Assembly (NCBI GenBank): GCA_004154925.1
Contig: QJNS01000138.1
Span: 6,943 to 70,942, forward strand
Source of the DNA: Monosporascus cannonballus
Taxonomy: Eukaryota > Ascomycota > Sordariomycetes > Xylariales
Direction: 5' to 3'
Length of the DNA stretch: 64,000 nt
The notes under the pieces were generated by a model. It was given only the letters and a program-made list of their open reading frames with translations. It was not told the DNA's origin and searched no databases. Below are positions 1-11,677 of the stretch, piece by piece; position 1 is the stretch's first letter; every line of letters begins with the position of its first letter. A program made the translations under genes and the position numbers.

Positions 1-1896
1 CACTTTCACCGGACATTCTCATAATGTACATTTAACCCCCCCCCCTCCCCCCACCACAAATGAGATTACGGAGAGCGAGTAGACTATGAGAAACGAATAC
101 CTTAGCCAAGACCTATCCGTGCCGAGTAGGCAGCGCCCAGCGTCAGGCGCGGATAACGTCCAGCGAAGTAAGTACAAGCAACCTCCTGTGACCAGAATAG
201 GCCCGCCTGGCACTCGCCACCCCAGCACCATCAGAAGTACTCGCTTCAAAACAGAAGCTTCTCGCTATCATCGATTGGGTCAAATAATATCACTTCTCCA
301 GCGAGCTACCACGAGTACGAAAGATCCTCGTCGTATGCCAAGCGACACGCCCCAGCCCTACGGGCAACTCCTACCTCCTCTCTACAAGCGACAGTCAATA
401 ACCGAAGAATCCCGGATGTGGAGGGATTCAGGCCGAGAAATGGGAGAAGCCTCAATACAGCCGTACACACCTGGGTGGAGCAGGTCAAGCCTGTTGCAAT
501 GCTGGAATCTATCAACTCCCGTGGGGCCCGAGTCCTTCACTTCCCTTAGGGTACTGGGGTTGTGCTAGGCTATGATTATCCTATATGTAGGTACCCATCT
601 AAACAGATGCCCGTCCAAGTGTGGCCGTTGAAGCTATTCACACTGTTCCCTCCTTACGGCCAAGTGAAGGCAATGTCAAGTATGAAGGTAGAATGGTGAC
701 GCCGGTCGCGATCAACAGGGTACAGTATGTCCTCTAACGAGTGACTGACTAAAAGACCATTCCGTATATGTACCCATCCTTTCGTTTCCCGCCGTCTGGA
801 CGATTATCAGCGCCCTCGCCTCGCCACATTCCATCCTGGTCTCGCAGGTTCTGTCAAAGATTTACATTAAAAGTTTTGGTAGCCTTGCCGCCGGGGCCAA
901 GCGGCGCCCTGACGGCGAGTGGAGATATCATATGAAAGATCTGGGTAGGATCCCCTCTTGTCAACGGTCTGACCATATGAGCAAGAAGTTAGAATGTCTG
1001 TTTCATTACCAGTGCTTAAGAATACTACTGCTGAAGAGACTAGCTCATAGAATACCTCTACAGGCTAAGCCTTTGAAAGAAACGCATATACATTACTATT
1101 ATTCAACGAGACGCTGTATTGTACGACTACGGCCGTCCAGGAAATATTTCGTTTGAACCGAGTCAAGGGCACACTAACGGTCTTGCCTTTTGGAAAACGA
1201 AAGCAGAATCAAAAACGAAATTTGCATCTCGGCCATCTATATCATCACCCGCGCACTAACTCCAATTTGTGTCACAGACTTTTCCCATCTCCCTCATCGA
1301 CCTCCCTCTTCCCATCACGTTGACATTTTTTTCAGCCCCAGAAATCCGATCTACCTTCCCCTGTTGTCATCGAGTACTACTCTTATCTGGGGGACCAACT
1401 CCATCACTACTGCCAACAAACCTACCCGTTGGTAAATCCGACGACCTACGTCTTGGTTACTTGCCGACATATCAGTTTCCTCCCCCCAGATTTGTGTTAC
1501 CCACCTCCCTTCTTTCTCTCCCATCATATCCGCATCGTCTTCTAGCTTCATAACAACTACTCAGCCGGCCCTAAAAGACCTTGTGGATATCTCACGGATT
1601 GGTCGCCGTCGGGTTTTACCGTATCATCAGTCACCGACCTCCGTCCATTCTTACACCGACCTCTAAATTCACCCAATCCCACTTTCATCTACCCATATCG
1701 TCTTGCTCCTCCGGAGTGCCATGATAAATTTAAGTCGACTCTGGAAAGTCCTGCGAATATCTACGCACTTGGTCATCATCGTTTCTCTACCTTGTCATCT
1801 ATTTACGAGATCCCTTTTATTGGCAAATCGGTAATTCCCATCGGTAACTTGACACCATTTCCACTTTGTCTTGTCTTTTATCTGTAGAAACTCGAG
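1..1896. other. No defensible gene; possible promoter zone
   Basis: This stretch has ordinary base composition and many stops in all frames. It holds a cytosine run at 36-52 broken by one T. An open frame of 160 codons at 86-568 (plus) has no recognisable domain and is of a length chance could give in 12 kb. A pyrimidine-rich stretch at about 1,240-1,560 resembles the CT-rich promoters of many filamentous fungi and could serve the zinc-finger gene downstream. That role is inference from position and composition only. Confidence 0.35.
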
Positions 1897-1955
1897 GTAT
1901 GTAACCTCCATTATTCCGCTCCTACATAATAACTGCTGACGCTTTGCTACCTTAG
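1897..1955 (+). other. Predicted 59-bp intron in the 5' leader of the C2H2 gene
   Basis: A GTATGT donor at 1,897-1,902, a GCTGAC branch-like sequence at 1,933-1,938 and a CTTAG acceptor ending at 1,955 give a typical ascomycete intron. The ATG of the downstream ORF follows the acceptor directly. If the exon before it were read in frame, a TAG at 1,885-1,887 blocks extension of the protein, so the intron most likely lies in the 5' untranslated leader. Another acceptor-like CTGTAG ends at 1,887, so alternative splicing of the leader is possible. Confidence 0.5.
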
Positions 1956-2510
1956 ATGGCGCCCAAGAGAACTCAGCCCAAGAAAACTCAGCCTAAGAAA
2001 ACTCAACCCAAGAAAACTCAGCCCAAAAAGGCCCGAAAGGAGCACGATGGCTATTACACGAATGATGGTAAGCGATGGTATTGCAATATCTGCAAGAAGA
2101 CCATCTCGGCCAAGGGATCCGGAATCCCCACGCACATGAACAAGCGGCACAATCCCAAGTCTGCTTTCGCTAAAAAATCAGCGAATGGCCCGCAGGTGCA
2201 GTGCAGCAAGCCCGGTTGTACCTATAAGGCAACGAATTTCAACAACTACCAACATCATCACCGTAGCAGGCACGGCCACCGAGGCTCTTCTAAGGGACTC
2301 CATGACGAATTCCTGAGAGCTCAGACGGAGCAGGAGAACTCAGATGAAGGGAGCTCTGATGAGGAAGACGGCGGTGAGGTGGACGGCGGTGGCCATGACC
2401 ACGCCCCGGGCCCGGATCACGGCCCCAACGATGACGGCGAGGCCGGCGCCGGCGCGCCTGCCGGAATCGCCAGCGATGTTGGTGGCCAAGTCGCCATCAC
2501 GGCTGCCTAG
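1956..2510 (+). CDS. Small protein with basic TQPKK repeats and two C2H2-like zinc fingers
   Basis: The 184-residue product starts right after a good splice acceptor. Residues about 5-25 are four copies of TQPKK encoded by a 15-bp tandem repeat, a strongly basic segment that could bind nucleic acid or act as a nuclear localisation signal. A first finger-like motif follows at about residues 43-65 (CNIC, then an HMNKRH pair). A second lies at about 82-105 (Cys-x4-Cys, then a histidine cluster HHHRSRH). The last third is acidic and low-complexity (Glu/Asp, then Gly/His/Asp/Pro/Ala). The layout suggests a DNA- or RNA-binding protein, but I recognise no named family. Real coding is supported by the ordered finger motifs and the intron just upstream. 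Against it are the short length, the repetitive ends and the absence of an intact neighbour. Confidence 0.55.
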   Translation: MAPKRTQPKKTQPKKTQPKKTQPKKARKEHDGYYTNDGKRWYCNICKKTISAKGSGIPTHMNKRHNPKSAFAKKSANGPQVQCSKPGCTYKATNFNNYQHHHRSRHGHRGSSKGLHDEFLRAQTEQENSDEGSSDEEDGGEVDGGGHDHAPGPDHGPNDDGEAGAGAPAGIASDVGGQVAITAA

Positions 2511-5500
2511 GGCAGCATGTACCTGAATTCCTGGACATGAATACCGCTGTATTCACGGTGGACAGAGAACTTAGGGAGCGTGGTGTCTAGGAGGGAACGG
2601 CGAAGGCTTCAGAGCAAGGCAAATTCATAGCTAGAGTAACATGACAGCAATTATAAGTCACAGTGCTGAGCACCTTTGTGCTTTGTAGCTGCTCCTTGAA
2701 TTATCAAAACGTCTTTTGTGAAAGCTTTAATTTAGACGTAACGTGTTCTTCATACTTACATCTCTAGGTGGAGTTCGCGGCGACAGTTACGTTCACTTCG
2801 CGGCGGCTCGTCGATCAGCGACCGAGGTCAAGGCTATCATATTAACAGGATGAAACGTATTTATTCGTAGTCTCCTATGCGGCGGGTTGGATTAGGGCGC
2901 ATCCATCTCTATACATAGTAGAATCCCACCCTTCCTACGTTAAGGATAATTGGTCTGATGGGCACCTGGTGAGCTCTGTTACAAGCTGCCAGTCGCTTTC
3001 CAATTTCGCGGAGAAAGTTACCGGCAGTCTCCGAATGGTCCTTAGCTATGCTATTTCTGAACGTGCTCTAGTTTGAACAGATAGTGTAATTATTTCTCAA
3101 TCATTGCACGGCCTCTTTGTACCACAGATGCCTACTCGTATCCTCAGTGTTAGGTGTCTCGAAATTTCAGTGCCGAGTGCACGCCGTCTCTTAATACTCC
3201 TTCGACAAAGTTTGTATACTCCTTTTCGGGACTCGAATCGGGTGCATCCACTTTCACAGGCACCTATAGTACTTTCTTGTCATTCTATTTGGGCTCTTAC
3301 CGCCCGAATGTTGCCATAAGACTGGCGCGATTGTTCAACACAGCCGTCGTGTCTATCCGCATCTCCTCTGCAAAGGACCCCGTCGCTTTGGTCGAGCTTG
3401 GTCCCTTTGCTACAGCAGTGGTTCTCTGTTGGGAACTCTGTTGGGAAAACTCCAGCTCTGATCACAGCTATATTCTACGCCAGGTTGACATACTCACGCT
3501 TTAGTAGTACTGCGATTCCACACACTCCTTACACAGAGATAAAAAGTCTGATATACCTCGAGATCCTGAAAGAGATCCAACGCCAAGATCCCTTGGTCCA
3601 ACGATAACGCCTTGAGCTACCCGTAGCATCAGTGCATTGTCACCACAGATATGATCCAAACGTGCATGACAGCAAGGATCTTGCGAATATTCAGTCACAA
3701 GTCCTCCTTACGGTTATTCTTGCAGTACCCCTACAGCCAGAAGTCCTCTCTGCTTCCTATCCGACCCGGCCGCCGACCGGTTGAGAACCGACCCCAGCGC
3801 TATCGCAGAGCCTGGCGACGGGTGGGACGTGAAGACCTCTTGCTTCGGTCGCAGAAGCCTCACAGCCAGCAGCTCGACCGACCGTTCTTCGCGGAGAGAG
3901 CTCCGAGGCGGCGGCCATCCATCCCATCGCTGGAACCCTTCCTTGGACTTGAAAGACTGCGGGATAAGGGACCCGGACTCCAGACCATCGCCACAGTGTA
4001 TCGAGCACCTCAAGGGATGGCGGAAATAGTGCTATTGCATCGGCATGTATGCCTTCGGGTTTAACACTGGGAGGTTTGAGGTGCTCAGGCAATATATACA
4101 GGATACAGCACGTTTGATGATCAAGAACGGAGTGACGGTTGAACTCTCCCAGAGAAGTAGAAAACGCCTGGAAAGCGATGTACCTTATCACTAATTTGCT
4201 TCATAGCCTCTCCACGACAACTACCCCTGGAAAGTCTGCAATTTGCGTTGAATACACCAGCCAACCAACCAGCCATCCTCATAGTGCTTCGAAGGGGAGT
4301 CAGATAAGAAGTACTGTTTTCCCTGGTATCGTCTGGCATCTCAACAACGGCGATAGTATCATACAACTTGTTCGTGGTCGAGCTTCGTGTCGAAATCCTG
4401 GTTCAGAGCTTGAAAGCCCGACGGTACCTGCTCTCAAGGGTTACAACGTCCTCTTCAATAACCATCGCAAACACAGACTCAACCTTTGCGTCTCCCTTGA
4501 GGATAGCTGAGTATTCGCACCTCGCCTTCGAGTAGGTATGGCTAACATCCAACTCCGGCTATCTAAGCTAGTTATGAAGGGCGTTGGCAGGATCTGCCAG
4601 CTAGGTTTAAGCTAAATCTCGATGTCGAGCTCAGCCCATGCATACTGGACGACAAAACAGAAATTTTTCTATTTCCCTTTGTCCATGACACTTTCCAGGG
4701 ATCCATGGTCGTTGTTAAATGCATGTCTGTCTACACGGAAGTTATCTTACACATCTCGTGTTTCTATGCGAACCGCATCTCCCTCACATCACTTGTAGGG
4801 AGTTGTCGATGTGCCTGGTCGTTTATTCCATAAGAGTCCCTCCATATTTTGAAACTCATAGACTAACTGTCCATCTCCGTTTAGGAACCCAAGCGCCGTC
4901 CTGAAGCGACCAGTCGCTCAATCGCAACTCTCTGACATCTAAGAACATCAGAAACTATGTTCCACGGGCAGTCGTCGACCGGGGTGCCGAAAGAGTAGCA
5001 CATTTCCGTCGCTCCATAGAGGCCAAAAGTTCTTGTCACAACCCATATGCGAGTTTCCCGCCTAACTACATGTTCCCTCCTACCCCTTTTCACCATACTG
5101 TTCGGTAGACGAGAGACTTAGCACTGGATGCGCCACTTTCAGTCTGCTCATTTGCCAGCCGCAAAGTGTGGAACATCGGATGCATTCGTATCTCTCGCAC
5201 CGGGGGACACGATCTGACTTTACGCAGATCCACCGGGCTCCATCCCTTGGGAGAGCTCAGCTACGAGTAATGAGAATGAAATCTATAGTTTTAGGATTGG
5301 ATCCGGGGCCCGCTAACCCCAGGCAAGGGCCTTTGGGTGGGCCCGAGGGGCATCCTAACGTCGACTTGCCTTGTGCCGGCGTACCATTTACCAGGTCATC
5401 GTCGTTGGCGTTGACCTACCGGAATTTCGAGGGTAATCACGCGGCGTGTCATCGCTGTCCCCAGAAAAGGCTCCTCCGTTCATTCAAACAGTCTGAAGCC

Positions 5501-5640
5501 ACGCTGTTGAGTATCGCTGAATAGCTTCACATCCGCTACTGTTGTCGCTGATGACTAACTGTGCGTTACGGCTAGAGGGGGTTTGTCCGTGCAAATTTGC
5601 TGTAACTCCCTGTCCTACACCCACCGGCCGCGTATGGCCC
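2511..5640. other. No recognisable gene
   Basis: Several frames stay open for 80-140 codons, for example 3,154-3,504, 3,651-4,064 and 3,781-4,029 on plus and 3,757-4,191 on minus. They overlap each other, have no recognisable motif, and none is clearly better than its shadows. This may be old gene debris or long intergenic DNA. I see no RNA gene, LTR or inverted repeat here. Confidence 0.4.
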
Positions 5641-6530
5641 GACCCAATCCTTACACCGCGCTACCAGTTTAGACATGGCATCGCAACGGAGTCCTTGTCA
5701 GGGGGATCGACGAGGGTCTCGCGTAGATCGTTGCGAACGAGGAATGTACATCACTTTCACTGCTGTTCAGTCCACCAAGCCCAGTGCCACTTGACGTCCG
5801 ACAGTTATCGACGCCTTGATTCGAAACTAAGATATACTCCAATGGCTCTATTCCCGCGACAGTCCCCAGTCGTAGGTTCTGGCCCGATGGCGGGTTCCAG
5901 TATGGGACGAGTATACCTACTTTTCAGTGGTTCCGTCCCTCGCCCGGTAAAGCTACGAAAGGTTTCGATACAGACTTTGGACGAAACGTACAAAACGAGG
6001 ATGCAAGGGGACGAGGCGAGGGGGGCGGTAGCTTCCACCTACACTTCGGAGCTGGAAATGGGGGCACCGTTATGAGGAGCGTCACGCCGCCATACGACAT
6101 CCTGAATGGGCAGACGCGTGCCGGCCCGCTCCCGGTGGTGCTGTGGGCATCACCATCCAGTATCTGACGGTGATGAAATACCTTGTCGGTTAGTTGTGAC
6201 ACTGTGGGCCAAAAAAACGGGACTGGCCTCCTTGTTGCATTCGCATGCACTCTACCCTGCCCGGCTCGCCTCCGTCGCGACATTACCAGTATTTAGCCAA
6301 CGGCTGAGCGTTCGTGAACTCTCTGGAGGCTGCACATGTGCTGGGCAACAGAGTGCGCCAGGTTCTCCACAGCAACCCCCAGTTGTCCCATCTAGCGTCC
6401 TGGACTATAGGGAACGAGATCTCCGCAATCAGCGTGCCGGGTTCCTTGGCAGAAGGGGGGCTGTTCCGTGGACATGGATTATCTAGTACCACTTCTAGGG
6501 TGCCAGAATGGCTTCAAAGAGTGTAGGAAG
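5641..6530 (+). pseudogene. Possible coding relic, frameshifted
   Basis: A plus frame reads through about 5,835-6,168 without a stop, with a residue mix that resembles protein (for example RFWPDGGFQYG near 5,874 and GSFHLHFGAGNGG near 6,027). After a likely one-base shift near 6,140 it continues in another frame as AVGITIQYLTVMKY. The same frame has TAG or TGA stops upstream. A competing open frame (5,542-6,075) overlaps it. I do not recognise a family. The region could be a decayed gene or chance open frames in fairly GC-rich DNA. Confidence 0.22.
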
Positions 6531-7629
6531 GAAGTGCTGCACTTGATCTGGCTTTGGTTTGTTTTACTGTCGAGACAATTCCTGTCACTATCACTGCATC
6601 GAAGTTTAACCCTGTTAACCGAAGACAGATACATTTTAAGCCAACGATTCTTACATTCCACCGCGGCCATATCTCAGGAGCCTTCAAGCCAAACCGCCTT
6701 TTACTGCTACCAAGAGCATATATACCGAAAGGGCGGGTAAGCCGATAGGAGTCCCGGCGAGTCGACCCCAAAACTATTTGGTGGGGGGATGTGCTTTGAT
6801 GGCCAGTCTCCAGGTCAGCCCTGGCCAAGGACAAGGCGTTGGAAAAGCACCGAGTAGCTCGAGTGTCTACGTTCTCAGAATCTTAGATATAGACAGAGCT
6901 AGCATGAGGGATGCCATGACACTCAAGCCATAAGCGGCTGGCTTTTGCTTCAAAGCCCACCGTCGTGGGGTCTTGGAGCCTAGATATGTTACGAAGTATC
7001 ACGGTAAGGCCCGCATTGGTTTAACAGAGAGAGTCCTGCCTCCAGGTGGGGTTATTGTTGAAGGCAACCTCTGGTTAGATGTATGACTAAAGCGATATGG
7101 TAAAAGGACCGGATCTTAGCGGAACCGCTGACTTGAACCCAAGTACGAAAGGTTGAAGGCACTGTCCCAAAGGTGTCTGTCACATCAGCGCCCGGTGTTC
7201 CGAAATGTAGTGGGTCACCAGCTTCTATTCTTTGTGTGAACTACGTGTAATATACATCATCATTCAAGTAGGGGGCAGACACCTACTACATAGACGCGAA
7301 AAGGGGTTAACTGGGTACAGCAAGGTTAACGATTTGGGCATAATATCCCTTTTAAAGGCGTTAATTCTACATAGATGAAACAGGCCCACCTTTGTTGGCC
7401 TTGAATTCGGTCGCTCTGAATGCATATTTCGTGGTAATTAAGTTGAAGTAAGTCATCCGGGGTTGCCCTTGTAGCGCGCTCGTATCTCGAACGTGAATGA
7501 ACTTAACTTAGTAGCCCAAACCACCCTAGCGATTTAAATTGTTGCCAAAGTATGTATCACCTCTGACGCCTTCCCGAGATCCTGAGACGCGTAGATCTAT
7601 CTAATAGAAACTTACGCGCTTCATCTGTA
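6531..7629. other. No recognisable gene
   Basis: All six frames are broken at short intervals and no motif, RNA gene or repeat stands out. A GTATGT donor-like site at 7,551 and a CTGTAG acceptor-like site ending at 7,630 could bound a small intron upstream of the coding relic that follows, but no upstream exon is convincing. Confidence 0.35.
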
Positions 7630-7951
7630 GCAACACGGCCAGATTCAGGGATCCAGAGTCGATGGCTTTCGTGCAGGTAATAACCATTTCGCCCGACATG
7701 AGGACCTGTGACGCAGGAGGACTAATATGCATTAACAGTCTGGACGAAGGGAGCAGCTTCGATATAGCCTCGAACAAGTCCAAAAGGTGCTCGCTGCGGC
7801 TAACGTTCCAGAACACCTGAGGCCAGAATAATATGACCAAGATGTAGCGCGTGAATATGCCGACCGCCTGCTAGAACGGCTAGACGACCTCCTGGATAGA
7901 ATTGAGCAAGATGATCACGAGATGAGCAGGGACTGTACCCGTCACCAGTAG
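7630..7951 (+). pseudogene. Two-exon coding relic, charged helical protein fragment
   Basis: An exon fragment around 7,631-7,676 (including MAFVQ from an ATG at 7,662) can be joined over a predicted 62-bp intron (7,677-7,738; donor GTAATA, branch ACTAAT, acceptor AACAG). The next exon reads QLRYSLEQVQKVLAAANVPE, hits TAA at 7,829-7,831, and continues as YDQDVAREYADRLLERLDDL to a TAG at 7,949. The second part is rich in Leu, Asp, Glu and Arg and looks like an amphipathic helix or coiled coil. The TAA is one C-to-T change from a Gln codon. No family is recognised. A minus-strand ORF (7,601-7,840) overlaps it and is probably the shadow. Confidence 0.35.
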
Positions 7952-7990
7952 AATCTCGAGACTGCCTTTTGTTTGATAATTTGTGACTAC

Positions 7991-8874
7991 CTAGTGATGG
8001 TGGATCCTATTCTGTCGTAAGATACTTCCCTGGAGCGTATCCGCCCTAAAATGCGGAGTATGAAGCATTGGAGTAGAAATGGGGAAAAGACTAGGGTATG
8101 AGACGAACCATAGCTTGCTCTGAGCCGGTGCCATCAGGCAGGTCGTAGATGTCATCAAGAGTCTTTCGGTGCTCGTTAGAACCGTAATCCTGCGTGGCGG
8201 GGTTTTGGCGTGTATTGTCCGGCCTTGAGGAAGCACCTGCGGAGCCTGATGGATATGGTTTTCTAGAGTCATTATGAGTAAACCGCCGTTTTCGAAAAGC
8301 AAACGGGGATAAGGGAAAGCATAGGACAAGGTGTCAATGGCCGGGCCAGTCTCTAGGGTATTGACGTCGATAGGCTCCTCAGTACTGTGCCCTCTGCGAT
8401 CTGGTTCGGCTGACCCTGCTTTGAAGTTGTTCTTGGATTTGTTGTTGCGGCGCTGCTGTTCGTTCAGCCTGAAAAAGAGCTGCAGCATCAATTCTTTTAT
8501 CCTGCTGTAGGCCAGACAATGCGCATGAGGGAGGAGGCATGACAGGGGAGCTCATTGTGACGGTCTTTAAAATATTGTAACTTATTGTGGTTTGGTGCAG
8601 AAGTGTCGTTGGGCCACCTGATGGGCCCATTTCCCGCCCTTTCCAGGTAATCTTCCGTCATTTCGTTCAGACCACATTGATGTTCCGGGGATCTCCAGTC
8701 ATACAGACTGGTGCCAGGCCGGCCGCTTTTGGTGGTGAATTTCTTTCTGAAGGCCCTCACGTCGGCGGTATATGCGGCGTAACGGGCCAATTCTGGGTCA
8801 CCATAGTCGAGAGTTTCTCGAATTGCAGTGATCCTCGGAAGATTTGCCGCTGGTATTGTGGGCGACATACTCAT
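7991..8874 (-). pseudogene. Hypothetical protein, disrupted by frame changes
   Basis: From an ATG at 8,874 (a second in-frame ATG lies two codons on) the minus strand reads a plausible protein start: IRETLDYGDPELARYAAYTA followed by basic and Trp-containing segments (LYDWRSPEH, GPIRWPNDT) to about residue 95. The frame then ends near 8,497. Coding-like sequence continues in other frames: a Gln-rich segment near 8,400-8,480, then DYGSNEHRKTLDDIYDLP around 8,120-8,190 in a third frame. Either undetected introns or frameshifts connect these pieces; no canonical donor/acceptor pair was obvious. No domain is recognised. It lies head-to-head with the Zn2Cys6 relic starting at 9,126. Confidence 0.35.
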
Positions 8875-9125
8875 CGTGAATGATGGAAGAAAGCGCCCAA
8901 AAAACTGTCAGTGCAGAATCTCTCCAAGAAGAATTCTGCCTCGGTTTATGTCTCAAGATTAGGACTGGGGTCTATGGAAAGCATTTGGAAACCCCTCCCA
9001 CGCAGAGTCAGACGTTGCCAGGGTTGGCAGATTACACCAAAAGTGCGTGTGCCGCTGCCTGGGGGGCCGCTTCTGGGCGCTAGTAGGGACACGTATTGGC
9101 CCCCCAAACACCCTCACTTAAGTAC
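8875..9125. promoter_or_regulatory. Divergent intergenic region between two head-to-head relics
   Basis: This 251-bp gap separates the presumed start codons of the minus-strand hypothetical gene (8,874) and the plus-strand Zn2Cys6 relic (9,126). A regulator head-to-head with its neighbour is common in fungal clusters and suggests a shared promoter. No specific operator can be read with confidence. Confidence 0.25.
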
Positions 9126-10740
9126 ATGTTGCCAAGGGCGCACAGATGTACTGGATCAGCAATAAGTACCTGCTGCCGCACGCACTCCAAGCAATTTAGT
9201 GCCCGGGCTCCCTGCCTGCCCACTGACACCGTTGTCCGACAACAAGAAGCCTTGGTGACGGAGCGACCGACCGTGACACAAGTCCGTCGGCGCCGGAGGC
9301 CGGCTCTGTCATGGTACGTTTGTCCCCTAAATCCTAAAGGCGCCTCATCCCACATCTTATCAAGTATAACCGATAACCAAATGTTGTAGCGTTAAGTGCC
9401 GGCGTTGCAAGATCAAATGCGACCACAACAACCCTTGCGCACGTATTTGTGCGCCAAATCTCCCGGTGTATCCAGGCATCGAACCGGAGCCGCTCGGCCG
9501 TGACCGCCAAGGCCCAGGCCCGGCTCCGGGTCCGGAACGGGGCAGTGTGCAGGAGTCGACGGCGAGTCCTGCGGCGCCGGCTCGGCCTCAGACTCAGGGT
9601 GAGATCTAGGTTGCCGTTGGCCAGTAACGGTACCTCCCCAGCGGCACAACCGGACCGATCCTAGATATTCACGGCAACCACCAGTCCGGGTCCGTACCTC
9701 GGACTACGGCGGCGGTGGTGATCACTCCCGGCTCGCTCGGTCGCAGTGAAACTCGGCCACGGGGCTGCTGAAGACGCGGGACAGGCACCCGACATGCGTG
9801 AGATGATGCAACGCATACAGCGGTTGCAGGAGGCGTCTGCGCCTCACTTCCGGCCCCATGATGATGATGGTGATGATGGGGTCACTGCTCGAGGGAGGTC
9901 CGAGGCCGGTGGTGGGCGTCGGCAGAGTCTCACGCGTCCGCCGCCGGATGGGCCGCACGGGTCATCGGACTGGCAAGTCGCCTTGAACAAGTCGAGGGAT
10001 CTTGGCAGGAGTCAAGCGGTGGCTCGGGCCCAGTCTTCACGCCCATCATCTCCCGCTGCCAAGCCATGACGGGTGGCGGGGATGTCGACAGTATCACTAC
10101 CCAGCCCAAGACTACCGAGACCGCACTGCTGCTTGCCCAAGCCCGAGAGCTTCTTCGGAAGTGCAAGGAGAGAGCCCAACGTCTCAAGGTCGGCCGACCC
10201 AGCCGCTCTCTCCCGGCTCCCCAGATCGGCCTGGTACCTCCAGCCCGTGACGTCGCCGACGTCATGGTCAGTCATTACTTCACCGGCTTCGAATCCACGC
10301 ACAGGATACTGCACGCCCCCATGTTTTAGATCAAATACGACAAGTTTTGGAGCCAGACAGAGAGCGCAGCCATGGACCTGCGCCTCCAGGTCCTCCTCGT
10401 CATCGGCATCGGCTCAAGTCTGCACGACCACGGCGACGCGGATGCTCTTCACAACATGGAGGTGGTTCATCAGTGGATATTCGCCGCCCAAACCTAGCTT
10501 TCTAGGCCGCTGGAGAAGGACCGTCTCAACATCGCCGCTCTGCAAATTTACTGCTTGACCATTCTGGCTCGGCAGATCTTCTCGGTCGGCGGGGACTTGT
10601 GTGGCTGTCGATGGGCTCGCTGGTGAACGAGGCCATGCAGATGGGTCTGCACCGCGACCCCAAGTACCTCCCGGCGATGCCTGTGCTGTAAGCAGAGCTC
10701 CGCCGGAGGTTCTGGGCTACCATTGTCGATCGCACCGGAC
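9126..10740 (+). pseudogene. Zn2Cys6 fungal transcription factor, inactivated and 3'-truncated
   Basis: Exon 1 (ATG 9,126) ends with a basic run RRRRRPALS. A predicted intron (9,313-9,389, donor GTACGT, acceptor TTGTAG) joins it to CVKCRRCKIKCDHNNPCARI, the binuclear zinc cluster typical of fungal regulators, here with odd spacing after the fourth Cys. A second intron at about 9,600-9,664 is likely. A short coiled-coil segment (MREMMQRIQRLQE, 9,794) follows, then WQVALNKSRDLGRS near 9,969, and the middle homology region (RILHAPMF, YDKFW, LRLQVLLVIGIGSS, SMGSLVNEAMQMGLHRDPKY, AELRRRFWATIVD) to about 10,725. The frame is broken by TAG at 10,327 and 10,495, TAA at 10,689, and shifts near 10,015 and 10,600. 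Homology stops near 10,740, so the C-terminal half is missing. The stops fit TGG-to-TAG and CAA-to-TAA transitions, as RIP makes. The target pathway is unknown. Confidence 0.85.
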
Positions 10741-11669
10741 TGGGGAAATATATGTCTGCTGTATGTCCGTTCTTTTGGCGGCACTGGGATGAGCATGGCC
10801 GGTGCGGCCGCAGGGCACGGACGGTAAGCGGGTATACGGAGGGCGCGCCGGCGGGCCGGCGGGTCGCGGGTAATGGTCATCAATCACTCGTGCCTACATG
10901 TACAGGTACGTAAGGAGTAGCACTTAAGAAGACTTCGATTGCGGAAGAAGAGGCGATGCATCGGCATCTAATTTGGTCGTAGCATTTTTCTGCCGGCCCC
11001 TGATGACTTCCCTTGCCGGACACTTTAGATCGATGGCAGCGATCGACTGGCAAACTACATTGTCGAAAAAGGAAAGAAAAAAGCGAACAGCAGGCTGCAA
11101 TGAAACGTCGGGACACAATTCCACATGCATGTACAGCGGAGCTCTGAGCCAAGATTGAGCTGAGCGACTCCCAAGGCGACCCGACGTGACATGGTACGTC
11201 AGAGCGTTACAGGGTTGTTGCCTTGTTGTATCTCTCTCTCTTCCCTTCCTCGACAATCGTAAAATGTATACAGTTAGCTGGCTCTGCACTTGACCAAGGG
11301 AATTAATGGAGAGACTGGCAAAAGAGGATGCTGAGCTGTTCGTCTAGCTCAAGTAGGTCCCAAACAGAAAAGAGGGCACGAGGCATCAGGACATAACATT
11401 TAAAGGTAGTCATGTCCGGCAGTTGTAGAACACTTGGTGGAGACTGGCAGCACGAGCATCAAATCGTGCGCGCACCTGCATCGCTAGTCTCCCGCGCGCT
11501 AACACTTGACTCCAGCCACCAACAACAGGATTGCTCATACAATTACAGCACTGGCACAAAAGGACCCACTGAGCGATTAGTGATTTGGCTCGCGAGCAGC
11601 TCTTCTGTCCAATAACCGAACCACTAAAATCCCCTCCAGGAAAGACTAGCGACTCTTTGAGAGGAAACC
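10741..11669. other. No recognisable gene
   Basis: Open frames here are under 125 codons, overlap on both strands and lack motifs. The region lies between the truncation point of the Zn2Cys6 relic and the tRNA gene and keeps ordinary base composition. No LTR, inverted repeat or RNA gene was seen. Confidence 0.4.
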
Positions 11670-11675
11670 AAAAAA
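11670..11675 (-). terminator. RNA polymerase III terminator of the tRNA-Leu gene
   Basis: On the minus strand a run of six T starts three bases after the tRNA 3' end (discriminator base at 11,678). This is the normal Pol III termination signal. Confidence 0.75.
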
Positions 11676-11677
11676 GT

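Noticed and set aside
36..52. Telomere-like reading of the C run
   Set aside because: It is a homopolymer run, not the CCCTAA repeats of fungal telomeres.
86..568. 160-codon open frame near the left end
   Set aside because: It has no motif, no clear codon pattern and an overlapping minus frame; its length is within chance for this much DNA.
3651..4191. Overlapping open frames on both strands
   Set aside because: Three frames compete, none with a domain; GC-rich DNA gives such frames by chance.
5924..6283. Minus ORF of 119 codons rich in Arg and Pro
   Set aside because: It mirrors a plus-strand frame and has the composition of a shadow.
7601..7840. Minus ORF of 79 codons
   Set aside because: The plus strand over the same DNA reads a more protein-like, charged helical sequence with an intron, so the minus ORF is probably its shadow.
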